Origin: an uncultured Bacilli bacterium
Lineage (GTDB): Bacteria; Bacillota_I; Bacilli_A; RF39; UBA660
Direction: 5' to 3'
Length of the DNA stretch: 7,772 nt
Assembly (NCBI GenBank): GCA_947627965.1
Contig: CANQYA010000043.1
Span: 1 to 7,772 of the forward strand
Shown: piece by piece, positions 1-5,593 of the stretch
Layout: each line of letters opens with the position of its first letter
Position numbering within the stretch: position 1 is the first letter of the stretch
Program-made: the position numbers and the translations under genes
The notes under the pieces: model-generated
Databases searched by the model: none
What the model saw: only the letters and a program-made list of their open reading frames with translations
What the model was told of the DNA's origin: nothing

Positions 1-623
1 CTATTTTTAGAAATCCTAATAATAGAAAATGGTATGGTCTTATTATGAGTATTGATAGAAATAAAATTAGTAATAATACTGGCGAAGTAGAAATCTTAAA
101 TGTAAAAATAGATAGTAATAAAATTCTTACCTTATTAAAAAATAAAGGTTATTATAAAGCATATCATATGAATAAAAAGAATTGGCTTACTATTACTTTA
201 GACGATACTTTAAGCGATGACGAAATAATGGAAAGAATAATAGAAAGTCATAGTTATACTGAACAAAGTAAAGAATGGATTATACCTAGTAATCCTAAAT
301 ATTTTGATGTAGTTACTTATTTAGAAAATAATAAAGAAATAACTTGGAAACAATCTAATAATATTCAAGTAGGGGATATAGTATATCTATATTTAGGTAG
401 TCCTTATTCTGCTATTATGTATAAATTAAAAACTTTAGAAATTAATATTCCTTACAATTACCAAGATAAAAATATAAAAATGGATAATATAATGCGTTTA
501 AAACTATTAAAAAAGTTTAAACAAGATCAAGTTCCTTTTTCCTTATTAAAAGAGTATGGTGTTATGGCAGTTAGAGGTCCTAGAACAATGCCTTTAGAAC
601 TAAGTAAGAAAATAAATAATTAA
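1..623 (+). CDS. MmcQ/YjbR-like domain fused to an EVE/PUA-like domain (5'-partial)
   Basis: The reading frame is already open at the left edge: codons from base 3 read IFRNPNNRKWYGLI straight into the ATG at 45. That stretch is the usual mid-domain 'fR...nrKWf.li' strand of MmcQ/YjbR proteins, so the ATG at 45 is an internal Met and the real start is upstream of the window. Numbering from that Met, residues 1-72 complete the MmcQ/YjbR (CyaY-like fold) domain, including YHMNKKNW at 40-47 and the SDDEI...SHSY end. Residues 77-190 resemble an EVE/PUA-like domain: WIIPSNPKYFD at 78-88, ITWKQS at 99-104, VGDIVYLYLG at 109-118, then YGVMAVRGPR at 171-180. MmcQ/YjbR proteins are small, often annotated as DNA-binding without firm biochemical proof; EVE domains read modified bases in DNA or RNA. 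A nucleic-acid-binding role, perhaps for a modified base, is inference. There is no membrane segment. The stop is TAA at 621-623. Confidence 0.85.
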   Translation, partial: IFRNPNNRKWYGLIMSIDRNKISNNTGEVEILNVKIDSNKILTLLKNKGYYKAYHMNKKNWLTITLDDTLSDDEIMERIIESHSYTEQSKEWIIPSNPKYFDVVTYLENNKEITWKQSNNIQVGDIVYLYLGSPYSAIMYKLKTLEINIPYNYQDKNIKMDNIMRLKLLKKFKQDQVPFSLLKEYGVMAVRGPRTMPLELSKKINN

Positions 624-624
624 C

Positions 625-645
625 AGTAGATAATTTTATCCTACT
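625..645 (+). other. Small hairpin just after the stop of the MmcQ-EVE gene
   Basis: AGTAG-A-T pairs with A-T-C-CTACT across a four-base loop, giving about eight pairs with one bulged C. It begins two bases after the TAA. Only three Ts follow, so it is a poor terminator by itself; it may protect the mRNA 3' end or mean nothing in such A+T-rich DNA. Confidence 0.25.
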
Positions 646-671
646 TTGATAATAAAAATAAGAATAAATTG

Positions 672-712
672 AGGCTTCTAATATCAAATAACAAGCAAAT
701 TTAAGCTTTTTT
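672..712 (+). terminator. Weak candidate intrinsic terminator
   Basis: AAGC at 693-696 can pair with GCTT at 705-708 around an eight-base loop, or AGGCTT at 672-677 can pair with AAGCTT at 703-708 (one G-T wobble, longer loop). Both forms run into a T-tract at 707-712. The stems are short. Read on the minus strand the same AAGC/GCTT stem is followed by a loose T-rich stretch, so it could weakly serve the DUF368 gene as well. Confidence 0.3.
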
Positions 713-745
713 CCTTATATTTTCTAAATTTATATTAATAGTCTC

Positions 746-776
746 ATTGGTACTAGTTAATAGTATCAATTTTTTT
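746..776 (+). terminator. Intrinsic terminator overlapping the 3' end of the convergent gene
   Basis: ATTGGTACT at 746-754 pairs with AGTATCAAT at 762-770 (nine pairs including one G-T), with a seven-base loop, followed by six further Ts at 771-776. Orientation and T-tract fit termination of plus-strand transcription from the MmcQ-EVE gene. The right arm and loop lie within the last codons of the minus-strand DUF368 gene (…IDTIN-stop). The stem is A+T-rich, so efficiency is uncertain. Confidence 0.5.
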
Positions 777-1583
777 ACTTGCGAAGTAACCAATAATTAA
801 TAAAAGAAAAGATAATAATATTTCTTTTATCGAATAATTATTTTGTAATATTATTTTAGTTAAAATTAAAATAGAAGAAATAGTAAAACCGATTATAGCA
901 AAATAACTACTAGTACGATATCTATTTAAAAAGAAATTAATTATTTTAGCAAGCCCAATAACACCAGTAACTAATCCACTTAAAAAAGGAATAAGAATAG
1001 TTAAATTATAATATAAAAGATTAATATCCGTAAAATTACTAAAAGAATTAATAATTATATCGTAATAACCTAACATCATTAATATAGCAGTACCACTAAT
1101 ACCAGGGATAATCATTGTAACCGCATCAATAATTCCTAAAAGAAAAATAATAATAAAATTAATTTCTTGGTAATGATTATTATTAAAACAGTTAGTAATA
1201 ATAGATAAAGATAAAGTAATAATAATAGGAATTAATAAAACTAATATATTTTTAAAACTTTGATCATTTTTTACTTCCTTAATTAGAGAAGGTATACCCC
1301 CTAAAATTAACCCAATAAAAAGTAACATGGTCGGTAAATAAAAATGATTAAGAGTGTAATCTATTAATTTACTGACAAGTAAGATAGCAAGGATAATACC
1401 TATTCCAATCGGTAATAAAAACAATAAATTTTTTTTAATATTTTTAAAGAAATTACTAATTGCGTCGATACCTTTATCATAAACATTTAAAGTAATAGCA
1501 AGTAATCCTCCTGAAACGCCAGGTATTATTTTACCAGTACCAATAATTAAACCTTTAAGTATTAAAATAATAGTATTTTTCAT
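753..1583 (-). CDS. popT: DUF368 family membrane protein, undecaprenyl-phosphate translocase (PopT)
   Basis: This 276-residue protein is almost entirely hydrophobic. It carries the two inverted-repeat-like signatures of DUF368: GTGKIIPGVSGGLLAI at 15-30 and IIPGISGTAILMMLGYY at 158-174. Each PGxSG motif lies in a putative re-entrant or helix-break segment, and the two halves look like an internal duplication. About 8-9 membrane segments are visible, for example 53-73, 84-100, 111-131, 141-157, 195-218, 227-247 and 253-269. The family is now known as PopT, which returns undecaprenyl phosphate from the outer to the inner face of the cytoplasmic membrane for reuse in peptidoglycan and other envelope polymers. 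The length is normal for the shorter members. The ATG is supported by an AAGGTG ribosome site four bases upstream. It is divergent from the microprotein operon and convergent with the MmcQ-EVE gene. Family assignment is strong; the transport activity of this copy is inferred from family. Confidence 0.9.
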   Translation of the reverse strand: MKNTIILILKGLIIGTGKIIPGVSGGLLAITLNVYDKGIDAISNFFKNIKKNLLFLLPIGIGIILAILLVSKLIDYTLNHFYLPTMLLFIGLILGGIPSLIKEVKNDQSFKNILVLLIPIIITLSLSIITNCFNNNHYQEINFIIIFLLGIIDAVTMIIPGISGTAILMMLGYYDIIINSFSNFTDINLLYYNLTILIPFLSGLVTGVIGLAKIINFFLNRYRTSSYFAIIGFTISSILILTKIILQNNYSIKEILLSFLLLIIGYFASKKIDTIN

Positions 1584-1587
1584 TATT

Positions 1588-1593
1588 CACCTT
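1588..1593 (-). promoter_or_regulatory. Ribosome binding site of popT
   Basis: On the minus strand AAGGTG precedes the ATG (1583-1581) by four bases. The same AAGGTG occurs before the 375-residue gene at 1821, which supports both start choices. Confidence 0.7.
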
Positions 1594-1663
1594 ATTAAAA
1601 AATATTATTAATTTAAGTAATTATGATAAATACTAAGAAAATAATGCCTTAAAATAGAAAATC

Positions 1664-1692
1664 TTGACTTTTAGAGTAAAATATTATACAAT
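1664..1692 (+). promoter_or_regulatory. Sigma-A-type promoter of the microprotein operon
   Basis: TTGACT at 1664-1669 and TACAAT at 1687-1692 each match the sigma-70/sigma-A consensus at five of six bases and are separated by exactly 17 bases. Transcription would begin near 1699, giving a leader of about 20 bases that holds the ribosome site AAAGGGGG at 1704-1711. This is the best-looking complete promoter in the window and suggests fairly strong, housekeeping-type expression. Confidence 0.75.
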
Positions 1693-1717
1693 ATGGAACC
1701 AATAAAGGGGGTATATC

Positions 1718-1828
1718 ATGGAAGATGTTAATTTAGAAGAATTAGACGATAAATCTTTAATCGAATTATTGTCAATTTTAAAGGGAATGGATGATGCTTT
1801 AGAAGAAGAAGGTGTTAGTAATGAGTAA
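1718..1828 (+). CDS. 36-residue acidic microprotein, function unknown
   Basis: The ORF runs from ATG at 1718 to TAA at 1826-1828. It reads MEDVNLEELDDKSLIELL at the start and ends GVSNE. Support for a real gene: AAAGGGGG at 1704-1711, six bases before the ATG; a near-consensus promoter just upstream; and a stop that overlaps the start of the next gene by eight bases, the classic arrangement of translational coupling. The peptide has 13 Asp/Glu and only two Lys, with Leu/Ile spaced as in an amphipathic helix (L6, L9, L14, L17, L18, L21). There is no signal peptide, membrane segment or Cys. I do not recognise a family. It could be a small partner of the downstream protein, or a leader peptide whose main use is to load ribosomes onto that gene. 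The existence of the ORF is well supported; its function is open. Confidence 0.7.
   Translation: MEDVNLEELDDKSLIELLSILKGMDDALEEEGVSNE
1809..1814 (+). promoter_or_regulatory. Ribosome binding site deciding the start at 1821
   Basis: AAGGTG lies six bases before the ATG at 1821. A possible GTG start at 1812 is part of this very site and has no ribosome site of its own, so the ATG at 1821 is preferred. Confidence 0.65.
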
Positions 1829-2948
1829 TACAATAAATGAACGTGTTTTAACTATTAAAGAAGAACACTTGGAATTATTAAAAATGGCTCGTGAAAAAAT
1901 AATGGCTAACAAAGATAATTTTGATAATTGTGCCAATGAAGTTATACCTGTTTTAGAATATGACAATGAAAATATTAAAAAATATGAAGCTATGGTAAAT
2001 GCTCAAGAGTTGGTTGTTAATTTAACTAAACAAATTCTTGATGCTAAAGATGTAGAAGAAATGGTAGCAATCCGTAAAAAAATAAATTATTACATCAATA
2101 AAATAAAAGGGGAATTAAAAAAACGTGAGGTTAGTCAAGAAATAACGGATACTTATCAAGGAGAAGTTACTTCTTTAAGAAAATCAATTTCAGGATATAT
2201 TCGTTTCTTTAAAAGGGAAGATAATATATGTGAAATAGAGCGATTATCTAATAATTATGAAAATCTTTCTTTGGAAGAAATGGATAATTTAAAGAAATGT
2301 TTAAAAAGAGAGAATAATTATAATAAAAGAAATATTAAAGCTTTTAAAGATGAAGAAATTATAAAGCAAGAAGAAGTTAAAGAAGAAAATAAACCGATAT
2401 ATAAACTTATAGGTGATGTCTATTACGAAATAGAAAATAATACTTCAAATTCTAATATTCCTACTTCTATGGATATTGAAGAAGAAAATATTAAAAGCGA
2501 AGTAAGTTTAATACAAGAACGTACTTTAAAAATGAATGCAAAAGATTTAACTTACGAAGAAACTAACGATTATTTTAATGAATGTATTAATAATTTTGTT
2601 TCCCAATACGATGTTAAAGAAACAATTAATTACCAAAAAAATAATGTTGGAAAAAATATTCTTACTTTTTTCCAAAATATTCCTAAATATATTCACAATA
2701 AAAAAGCTATTCAGAATATGAAGAAAGATTATTATTTATTTTATCGTGGTAGTGATTTAAAAAGTTTTATGGTATATATGAGAAAAAGAAATTCTATTCA
2801 AAATGGATTAAAATGTATCTTTAGTAATTCACATTTGTTCTCTAATGACATTGCTTACTTAAATGAACATGAAAACTGTGCTAAGTGGATGCATGATTAT
2901 TGCGTTCAAAAATCTTTACCTATTTGGGTAAAACAGCGTGTATATTAA
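1821..2948 (+). CDS. Hypothetical soluble helical protein, 375 residues
   Basis: I do not recognise this protein. The frame is open back to a GTG at 1812, but the ATG at 1821 is the likelier start because an AAGGTG site stands six bases before it and the GTG is inside that site. Residues 1-175 are charged and heptad-like (for example 51-101 and 150-180), consistent with helical bundles or coiled coil. Residues 176-235 are an acidic, Glu/Asn-rich and probably flexible linker. Residues 236-375 look like a compact domain rich in aromatics and Cys: KDYYLFYRGSDLKSF at 302-316, then NGLKCIF, AKWMHDYC and a C-terminal SLPIWVKQRVY. The Cys are at 37, 137, 160, 255, 332, 353 and 361. There is no signal peptide or membrane helix, so it is probably cytoplasmic. 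It is the second gene of an operon with the 36-residue microprotein, overlapping its stop by eight bases, and ends at its own terminator. No catalytic motif (Walker, HNH, PD-(D/E)XK, TIR) was seen. Confidence 0.8.
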   Translation: MSNTINERVLTIKEEHLELLKMAREKIMANKDNFDNCANEVIPVLEYDNENIKKYEAMVNAQELVVNLTKQILDAKDVEEMVAIRKKINYYINKIKGELKKREVSQEITDTYQGEVTSLRKSISGYIRFFKREDNICEIERLSNNYENLSLEEMDNLKKCLKRENNYNKRNIKAFKDEEIIKQEEVKEENKPIYKLIGDVYYEIENNTSNSNIPTSMDIEEENIKSEVSLIQERTLKMNAKDLTYEETNDYFNECINNFVSQYDVKETINYQKNNVGKNILTFFQNIPKYIHNKKAIQNMKKDYYLFYRGSDLKSFMVYMRKRNSIQNGLKCIFSNSHLFSNDIAYLNEHENCAKWMHDYCVQKSLPIWVKQRVY

Positions 2949-2979
2949 AAAGGTTAACTAAAAAAGTTAGCTTTTTTTT
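2948..2979 (+). terminator. Intrinsic terminator of the microprotein operon
   Basis: GGTTAACT at 2952-2959 pairs with AGTTAGCT at 2965-2972 (eight pairs, two of them G-T) around a five-A loop. It is extended by an A-tract pairing with the T-tract at 2972-2979. It starts immediately after the TAA at 2946-2948 and separates this operon from the Bce module. Confidence 0.8.
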
Positions 2980-2986
2980 ATCTCTC

Positions 2987-3002
2987 CTTACAAAAATGTA
3001 AG
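2987..3002 (+). promoter_or_regulatory. BceR-type operator upstream of the response regulator gene
   Basis: CTTACA-AAAA-TGTAAG is a perfect 6+4+6 palindrome. Its core TTACA-N4-TGTAA agrees with the TNACA-N4-TGTAA consensus I recall for BceR-type regulators of Firmicutes. It ends 23 bases before the TATAAT box, so it covers the place where a -35 element would be. Combined with the poor -35 sequence, this suggests activation by the regulator of its own operon. The palindrome is seen directly; the protein that binds it is inference. Confidence 0.6.
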
Positions 3003-3021
3003 ATTAATTAAATTTTTCTAG

Positions 3022-3030
3022 TGGTATAAT
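3022..3030 (+). promoter_or_regulatory. Extended -10 promoter of the regulator-kinase operon
   Basis: TGG-TATAAT gives a perfect -10 box at 3025-3030 with the TGN extension. At 17-base spacing the -35 position reads GATTAA, a poor match. Transcription would start near 3037, almost at the ribosome site AAGGGG (3037-3042), so the leader would be only about 15 bases. The ATG follows at 3052. Confidence 0.65.
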
Positions 3031-3051
3031 AAGAAAAAGGGGACTAGTTTT

Positions 3052-3723
3052 ATGGAAAAGATTTTAATTATTGAAGATGACCTAGCTATCGCCAAAGAAC
3101 TAAAAGAATTATTACAAAATAATGGTTATCTAGCAGTTATTTTAACTAATTTTAATAATGCTTTAGAAGAAATATTAAAAGAAAATCCTAATTTAATTCT
3201 TTTAGATATAAAAATTCCTTATATTAGTGGAGAATTATTACTACAAGAATTAAGGAAAAAATCTGATACGCCTGTTATTATGGTAACAAGTGATAATCAA
3301 GAAACAAAAGAAGCTTTAGCTATTTCCTATGGGGCAGACGATTATATAACTAAACCATATAATCCTAATATTTTACTTTTAAGAATAGGGGCAGTTTTAA
3401 GAAGAACTAAAGTAGGTTTTGGTAATAATCACTTATTGATATATAAAGATTTAAAATTTGATGTAGCAAGAGGAATTATTAAAAAAGATAATAAAACTTT
3501 AACTTTAACTAAAAACGAAATAATTATTTTTACCTATTTGTTAAATCACCAAAACAAAATTGTTTCAAGAGACGAACTGATGACTACTCTTTGGGATAAT
3601 GACGAATATATTAATGAAAATGCTTTAACCGTCAATATTAGTAGATTAAGAAGTAAATTAAAAGAAATAGGATACGAAAATGCGATTAATACAAGAAAGA
3701 AAATAGGTTATATTTTATTATGA
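3052..3723 (+). CDS. bceR: BceR-type response regulator, OmpR/PhoB family
   Basis: The 223-residue length is usual for the family. The receiver domain (about 3-115) shows the acidic pair E8/D9, the phosphorylation site D52 in LILLDIKIP, the switch residue T79 in MVTS, Y98, and K101 in ITKP. The C-terminal winged-helix DNA-binding domain (about 125-223) holds LTLTKNEIIIFTYLLNH, the recognition helix ALTVNISRLRSKLKEI (191-206) and the wing hairpin INTRKKIGYIL. The protein is cytoplasmic. It is phosphorylated by the kinase encoded next, whose ATG overlaps its TGA stop (ATGA at 3720-3723). The BceR assignment rests on the adjoining BceS-like kinase and BceAB-like transporter and on the TTACA-N4-TGTAA palindrome before the gene. 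Paralogous systems in Bacilli (PsdR, YxdJ, GraR, BraR types) cannot be told apart here. Expected targets are its own promoter and that of the transporter genes. Confidence 0.93.
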   Translation: MEKILIIEDDLAIAKELKELLQNNGYLAVILTNFNNALEEILKENPNLILLDIKIPYISGELLLQELRKKSDTPVIMVTSDNQETKEALAISYGADDYITKPYNPNILLLRIGAVLRRTKVGFGNNHLLIYKDLKFDVARGIIKKDNKTLTLTKNEIIIFTYLLNHQNKIVSRDELMTTLWDNDEYINENALTVNISRLRSKLKEIGYENAINTRKKIGYILL

Positions 3724-4739
3724 AATTTAGTAAATATTTAAAAGATAATTTATATGAAATATTAATATTTTTAATAAGTTATGGGATTATACTACTTATT
3801 TTTTTCGCCTTTAAAATAGATAAAGCTATAATAATTGCTATATCGTTTATCCTTTTAATTTATTTTTTATTAATAACATTAATTCCTTATTTTAGAAAAA
3901 GAAAATTTTATACTGATTTACTTAATAATATTGCTTCATTAGATAAAGGATATTTAGTTTTAGAAACATTAACAAAACCAGAATTTTACGAAGGAGAATT
4001 ATTATATCAAGCCTTATATGAAATTAATAAATCGATGAATGAATTAGTTAAAACATTAGAAAACCATTTACAAGACTTTAAAGATTATATCGAAATGTGG
4101 ATCCATGAAGTTAAAATACCTCTTGCTACTTTAAGATTAATTAATAATAATCATAAAAAATTATTTGATAAAAAGACCAAAAAACAATTAAAAAGAATAG
4201 AAGATTATGTTGAGCAAGTTTTATATTATGCAAGATCAGAAAACGCCGAAAAAGATTATTTAATAAAAGAAATAGAATTATCTAAAGTTATCAAAAATGT
4301 TAGTCTTAAAAATATGGACGATTTATTAGAAAATAAAATATCATTAATTATTGAAAAAATAGATATTAAAGTACTAACTGATGCGAAGTGGTTAGAATTT
4401 ATTTTAGGTCAAATAATTAATAATAGTATTAAATATAAAAGAAATATAAAAAATTCTTATATAAAAATATCTATTAATGACGAAAAAGATAGAACTACTT
4501 TAATAATAGAAGATAATGGTATAGGAATTAAAGAATCAGATTTAAAACAAGTTTTTGATAAGTCTTTTACTGGCGAAAATGGTCGAAATGGTAATTATTC
4601 AACAGGAATGGGATTATATATTGCTAAGAATATGTGTGAAAAATTAGGACATAAAATTGATATTTTATCAAAAGAAAAAGAATATACCAAAGTATTAATA
4701 ATTTTTGCTAAAAATAAATATTATGACGTTTTAAAGTAG
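3720..4739 (+). CDS. bceS: BceS-type intramembrane-sensing histidine kinase
   Basis: The 339-residue protein has two membrane helices at about 11-31 and 37-57 joined by a loop of only a few residues (FKIDKA). With no extracellular domain and no separate sensor domain, it is typical of intramembrane-sensing kinases. The DHp domain carries MWIHEVKIPLATLRL (126-140) with H129 as the phosphorylation site. The catalytic domain shows the N box QIINNSIKYK (231-240), G1 DNGIGI (265-270), the F region VFDKSFTG (278-285) and G2 STGMGLYIAKN (294-304). In Bce systems the kinase does not detect the drug itself but senses transport activity of the partner ABC complex; that is family knowledge applied to the neighbours here. 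Translation is probably coupled to the regulator: only a weak AGG lies before the ATG, and the two genes overlap by four bases. The stop TAG at 4737-4739 is the first part of a long stem-loop. Confidence 0.93.
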   Translation: MKFSKYLKDNLYEILIFLISYGIILLIFFAFKIDKAIIIAISFILLIYFLLITLIPYFRKRKFYTDLLNNIASLDKGYLVLETLTKPEFYEGELLYQALYEINKSMNELVKTLENHLQDFKDYIEMWIHEVKIPLATLRLINNNHKKLFDKKTKKQLKRIEDYVEQVLYYARSENAEKDYLIKEIELSKVIKNVSLKNMDDLLENKISLIIEKIDIKVLTDAKWLEFILGQIINNSIKYKRNIKNSYIKISINDEKDRTTLIIEDNGIGIKESDLKQVFDKSFTGENGRNGNYSTGMGLYIAKNMCEKLGHKIDILSKEKEYTKVLIIFAKNKYYDVLK

Positions 4740-4770
4740 TATTACTAAATTGTAATGTTTAGTAATATTA
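4737..4770 (+). repeat. 13-bp stem-loop starting at the kinase stop codon
   Basis: TAGTATTACTAAA (4737-4749) pairs with TTTAGTAATATTA (4758-4770) over 13 base pairs with a single G-T, around the eight-base loop TTGTAATG. The following sequence AAAGAACGAC has no T-tract on either strand, so it is not an ordinary intrinsic terminator. It could act in RNA as a processing or stability element separating the regulator-kinase message from the transporter message, or in DNA as a palindromic operator (see the overlapping site). Confidence 0.7.
4742..4765 (+). promoter_or_regulatory. Second BceR-like operator, upstream of the ABC transporter genes
   Basis: TTACT-AAAT-TGTAA at 4742-4755 differs from the TTACA-N4-TGTAA site before the regulator at one defined base. 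A further half-site, AGTAA at 4761-4765, follows TGTAA (4751-4755) at a ten-base step, the direct-repeat spacing typical of OmpR-family regulators. The site lies about 20 bases upstream of a candidate -35. Binding by the regulator encoded here is inference. Confidence 0.45.
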
Positions 4771-4775
4771 AAAGA

Positions 4776-4804
4776 ACGACAAAGAATTTTAAAAGTATTA
4801 TGAT
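4776..4804 (+). promoter_or_regulatory. Candidate promoter of the bceAB-like genes
   Basis: ACGACA at 4776-4781 (four of six against TTGACA) and TATGAT at 4799-4804 (five of six) are 17 bases apart; TATTAT at 4796-4801 is an alternative -10. Either gives a start near 4808-4811 and a short leader with the ribosome site AAAGGAG at 4813-4819. The weak -35 fits a promoter that needs an activator. Confidence 0.4.
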
Positions 4805-4828
4805 AGCTTTTGAAAGGAGAAAAAATAT

Positions 4829-5593
4829 ATGGAAAATATTTTAAGAGTAGAACAAATAGAAAAATATTATGGTGGACGTTCTTCTTTAACAAAAGCAATT
4901 GATAATTTATCTTTTGTTGTCGAAAAGGGCGAATTTGTATGTTTAATGGGGGCATCAGGTAGTGGTAAAACAACTCTTTTAAATTGTATATCAACTATCG
5001 ATAAAGTAACAAGTGGTCATATTTTTGTTTCAGATCGAGATATTACTAAATTAAAAGGTAATGAACTTAATAAATTTAGAAGAGAGGAATTAGGTTTTAT
5101 CTTTCAAGAATTTAATTTACTTGATACTTTAACAGCATATGAGAATATAGCACTTGCTTTATCTATTCAAAATGCTAGTATCAAAGAAATAGAAGATAGA
5201 ATTAAAAAAGTTAGTGAAGAACTAGATATTAAAGATGTTTTAAATAAATATCCTTATCAAATGTCAGGGGGACAAAAACAGCGAGTAGCGTCAGCTCGTG
5301 CGATTATTACTAATCCTAAATTAATATTAGCCGACGAACCTACAGGAGCATTAGATTCCAAATCTTCAAAAATGCTTTTAGAAAAATTTAATTACTTAAA
5401 TAATTTAGGTGCAACTATTCTTATGGTAACTCATGATGCTTTTACAGCTAGTTATGCTACTAGAGTAATCTTTATTAAAGATGGTAAAATTTTTAAAGAA
5501 ATTCGTAAAGGAAATGATACTCGTAAAGAATTTTTTGATAAGATTATCGATGTAGTAACTTTACTTGGTGGGGACTTAAATGATGCTTTGTAA
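4829..5593 (+). CDS. bceA: BceA-type ABC transporter ATP-binding protein
   Basis: This 254-residue single ATPase domain has every expected motif: Walker A GASGSGKT (41-48), Q-loop Q93 in [13 protein letters not shown], signature MSGGQKQR (145-152), Walker [14 protein letters not shown] (165-177) with catalytic E170, and switch H202 in [20 protein letters not shown] and the MacB/LolD-like layout place it with the peptide-antibiotic detoxification transporters. It is cytoplasmic, binds the inner face of the permease encoded next and drives it by ATP hydrolysis. The start is supported by AAAGGAG at 4813-4819, nine bases before the ATG. The last codons overlap the permease start, so equal-ratio synthesis by translational coupling is likely. 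The C-terminal extension after 220 ([18 protein letters not shown]) is typical of BceA-like proteins. The natural drug substrate cannot be read from sequence. Confidence 0.95.
   Translation: MENILRVEQIEKYYGGRSSLTKAIDNLSFVVEKGEFVCLMGASGSGKTTLLNCISTIDKVTSGHIFVSDRDITKLKGNELNKFRREELGFIFQEFNLLDTLTAYENIALALSIQNASIKEIEDRIKKVSEELDIKDVLNKYPYQMSGGQKQRVASARAIITNPKLILADEPTGALDSKSSKMLLEKFNYLNNLGATILMVTHDAFTASYATRVIFIKDGKIFKEIRKGNDTRKEFFDKIIDVVTLLGGDLNDAL
5570..5574 (+). promoter_or_regulatory. Ribosome binding site of the permease, inside bceA
   Basis: GGGGA, within the run GGTGGGGA, lies inside the end of the ATPase gene, five bases before the ATG at 5580 and eight before the ATG at 5583. The spacing and the usual family N-terminus (M-L-x-K-L) slightly favour 5583, which would remove one Met. 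Confidence 0.45.

Noticed and set aside
1594..1660. Promoter for popT on the minus strand (CATAAT-like -10 at 1620-1625)
   Set aside because: A -10-like hexamer exists, but at 17-base spacing the -35 position reads GGCATT, a poor match. In such A+T-rich DNA this is not enough to call.
2987..3002. Palindrome CTTACA-AAAA-TGTAAG as a terminator or RNA hairpin
   Set aside because: It is upstream of the mapped -10, has no T-tract after it, and a strong terminator already stands at 2948-2979; an operator explains it better.
3721..3723. TGA read as tryptophan (Mycoplasma-type code)
   Set aside because: Reading through TGA would extend the regulator past its natural end only to a TAA a few codons on, would destroy the ATGA overlap with the kinase, and Trp is encoded by TGG throughout the window.
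4731..4994. Minus-strand 87-codon ORF
   Set aside because: It lies antisense over the start of the ATPase gene and the intergenic stem-loop, has no ribosome site, and its composition is that of a shadow frame.
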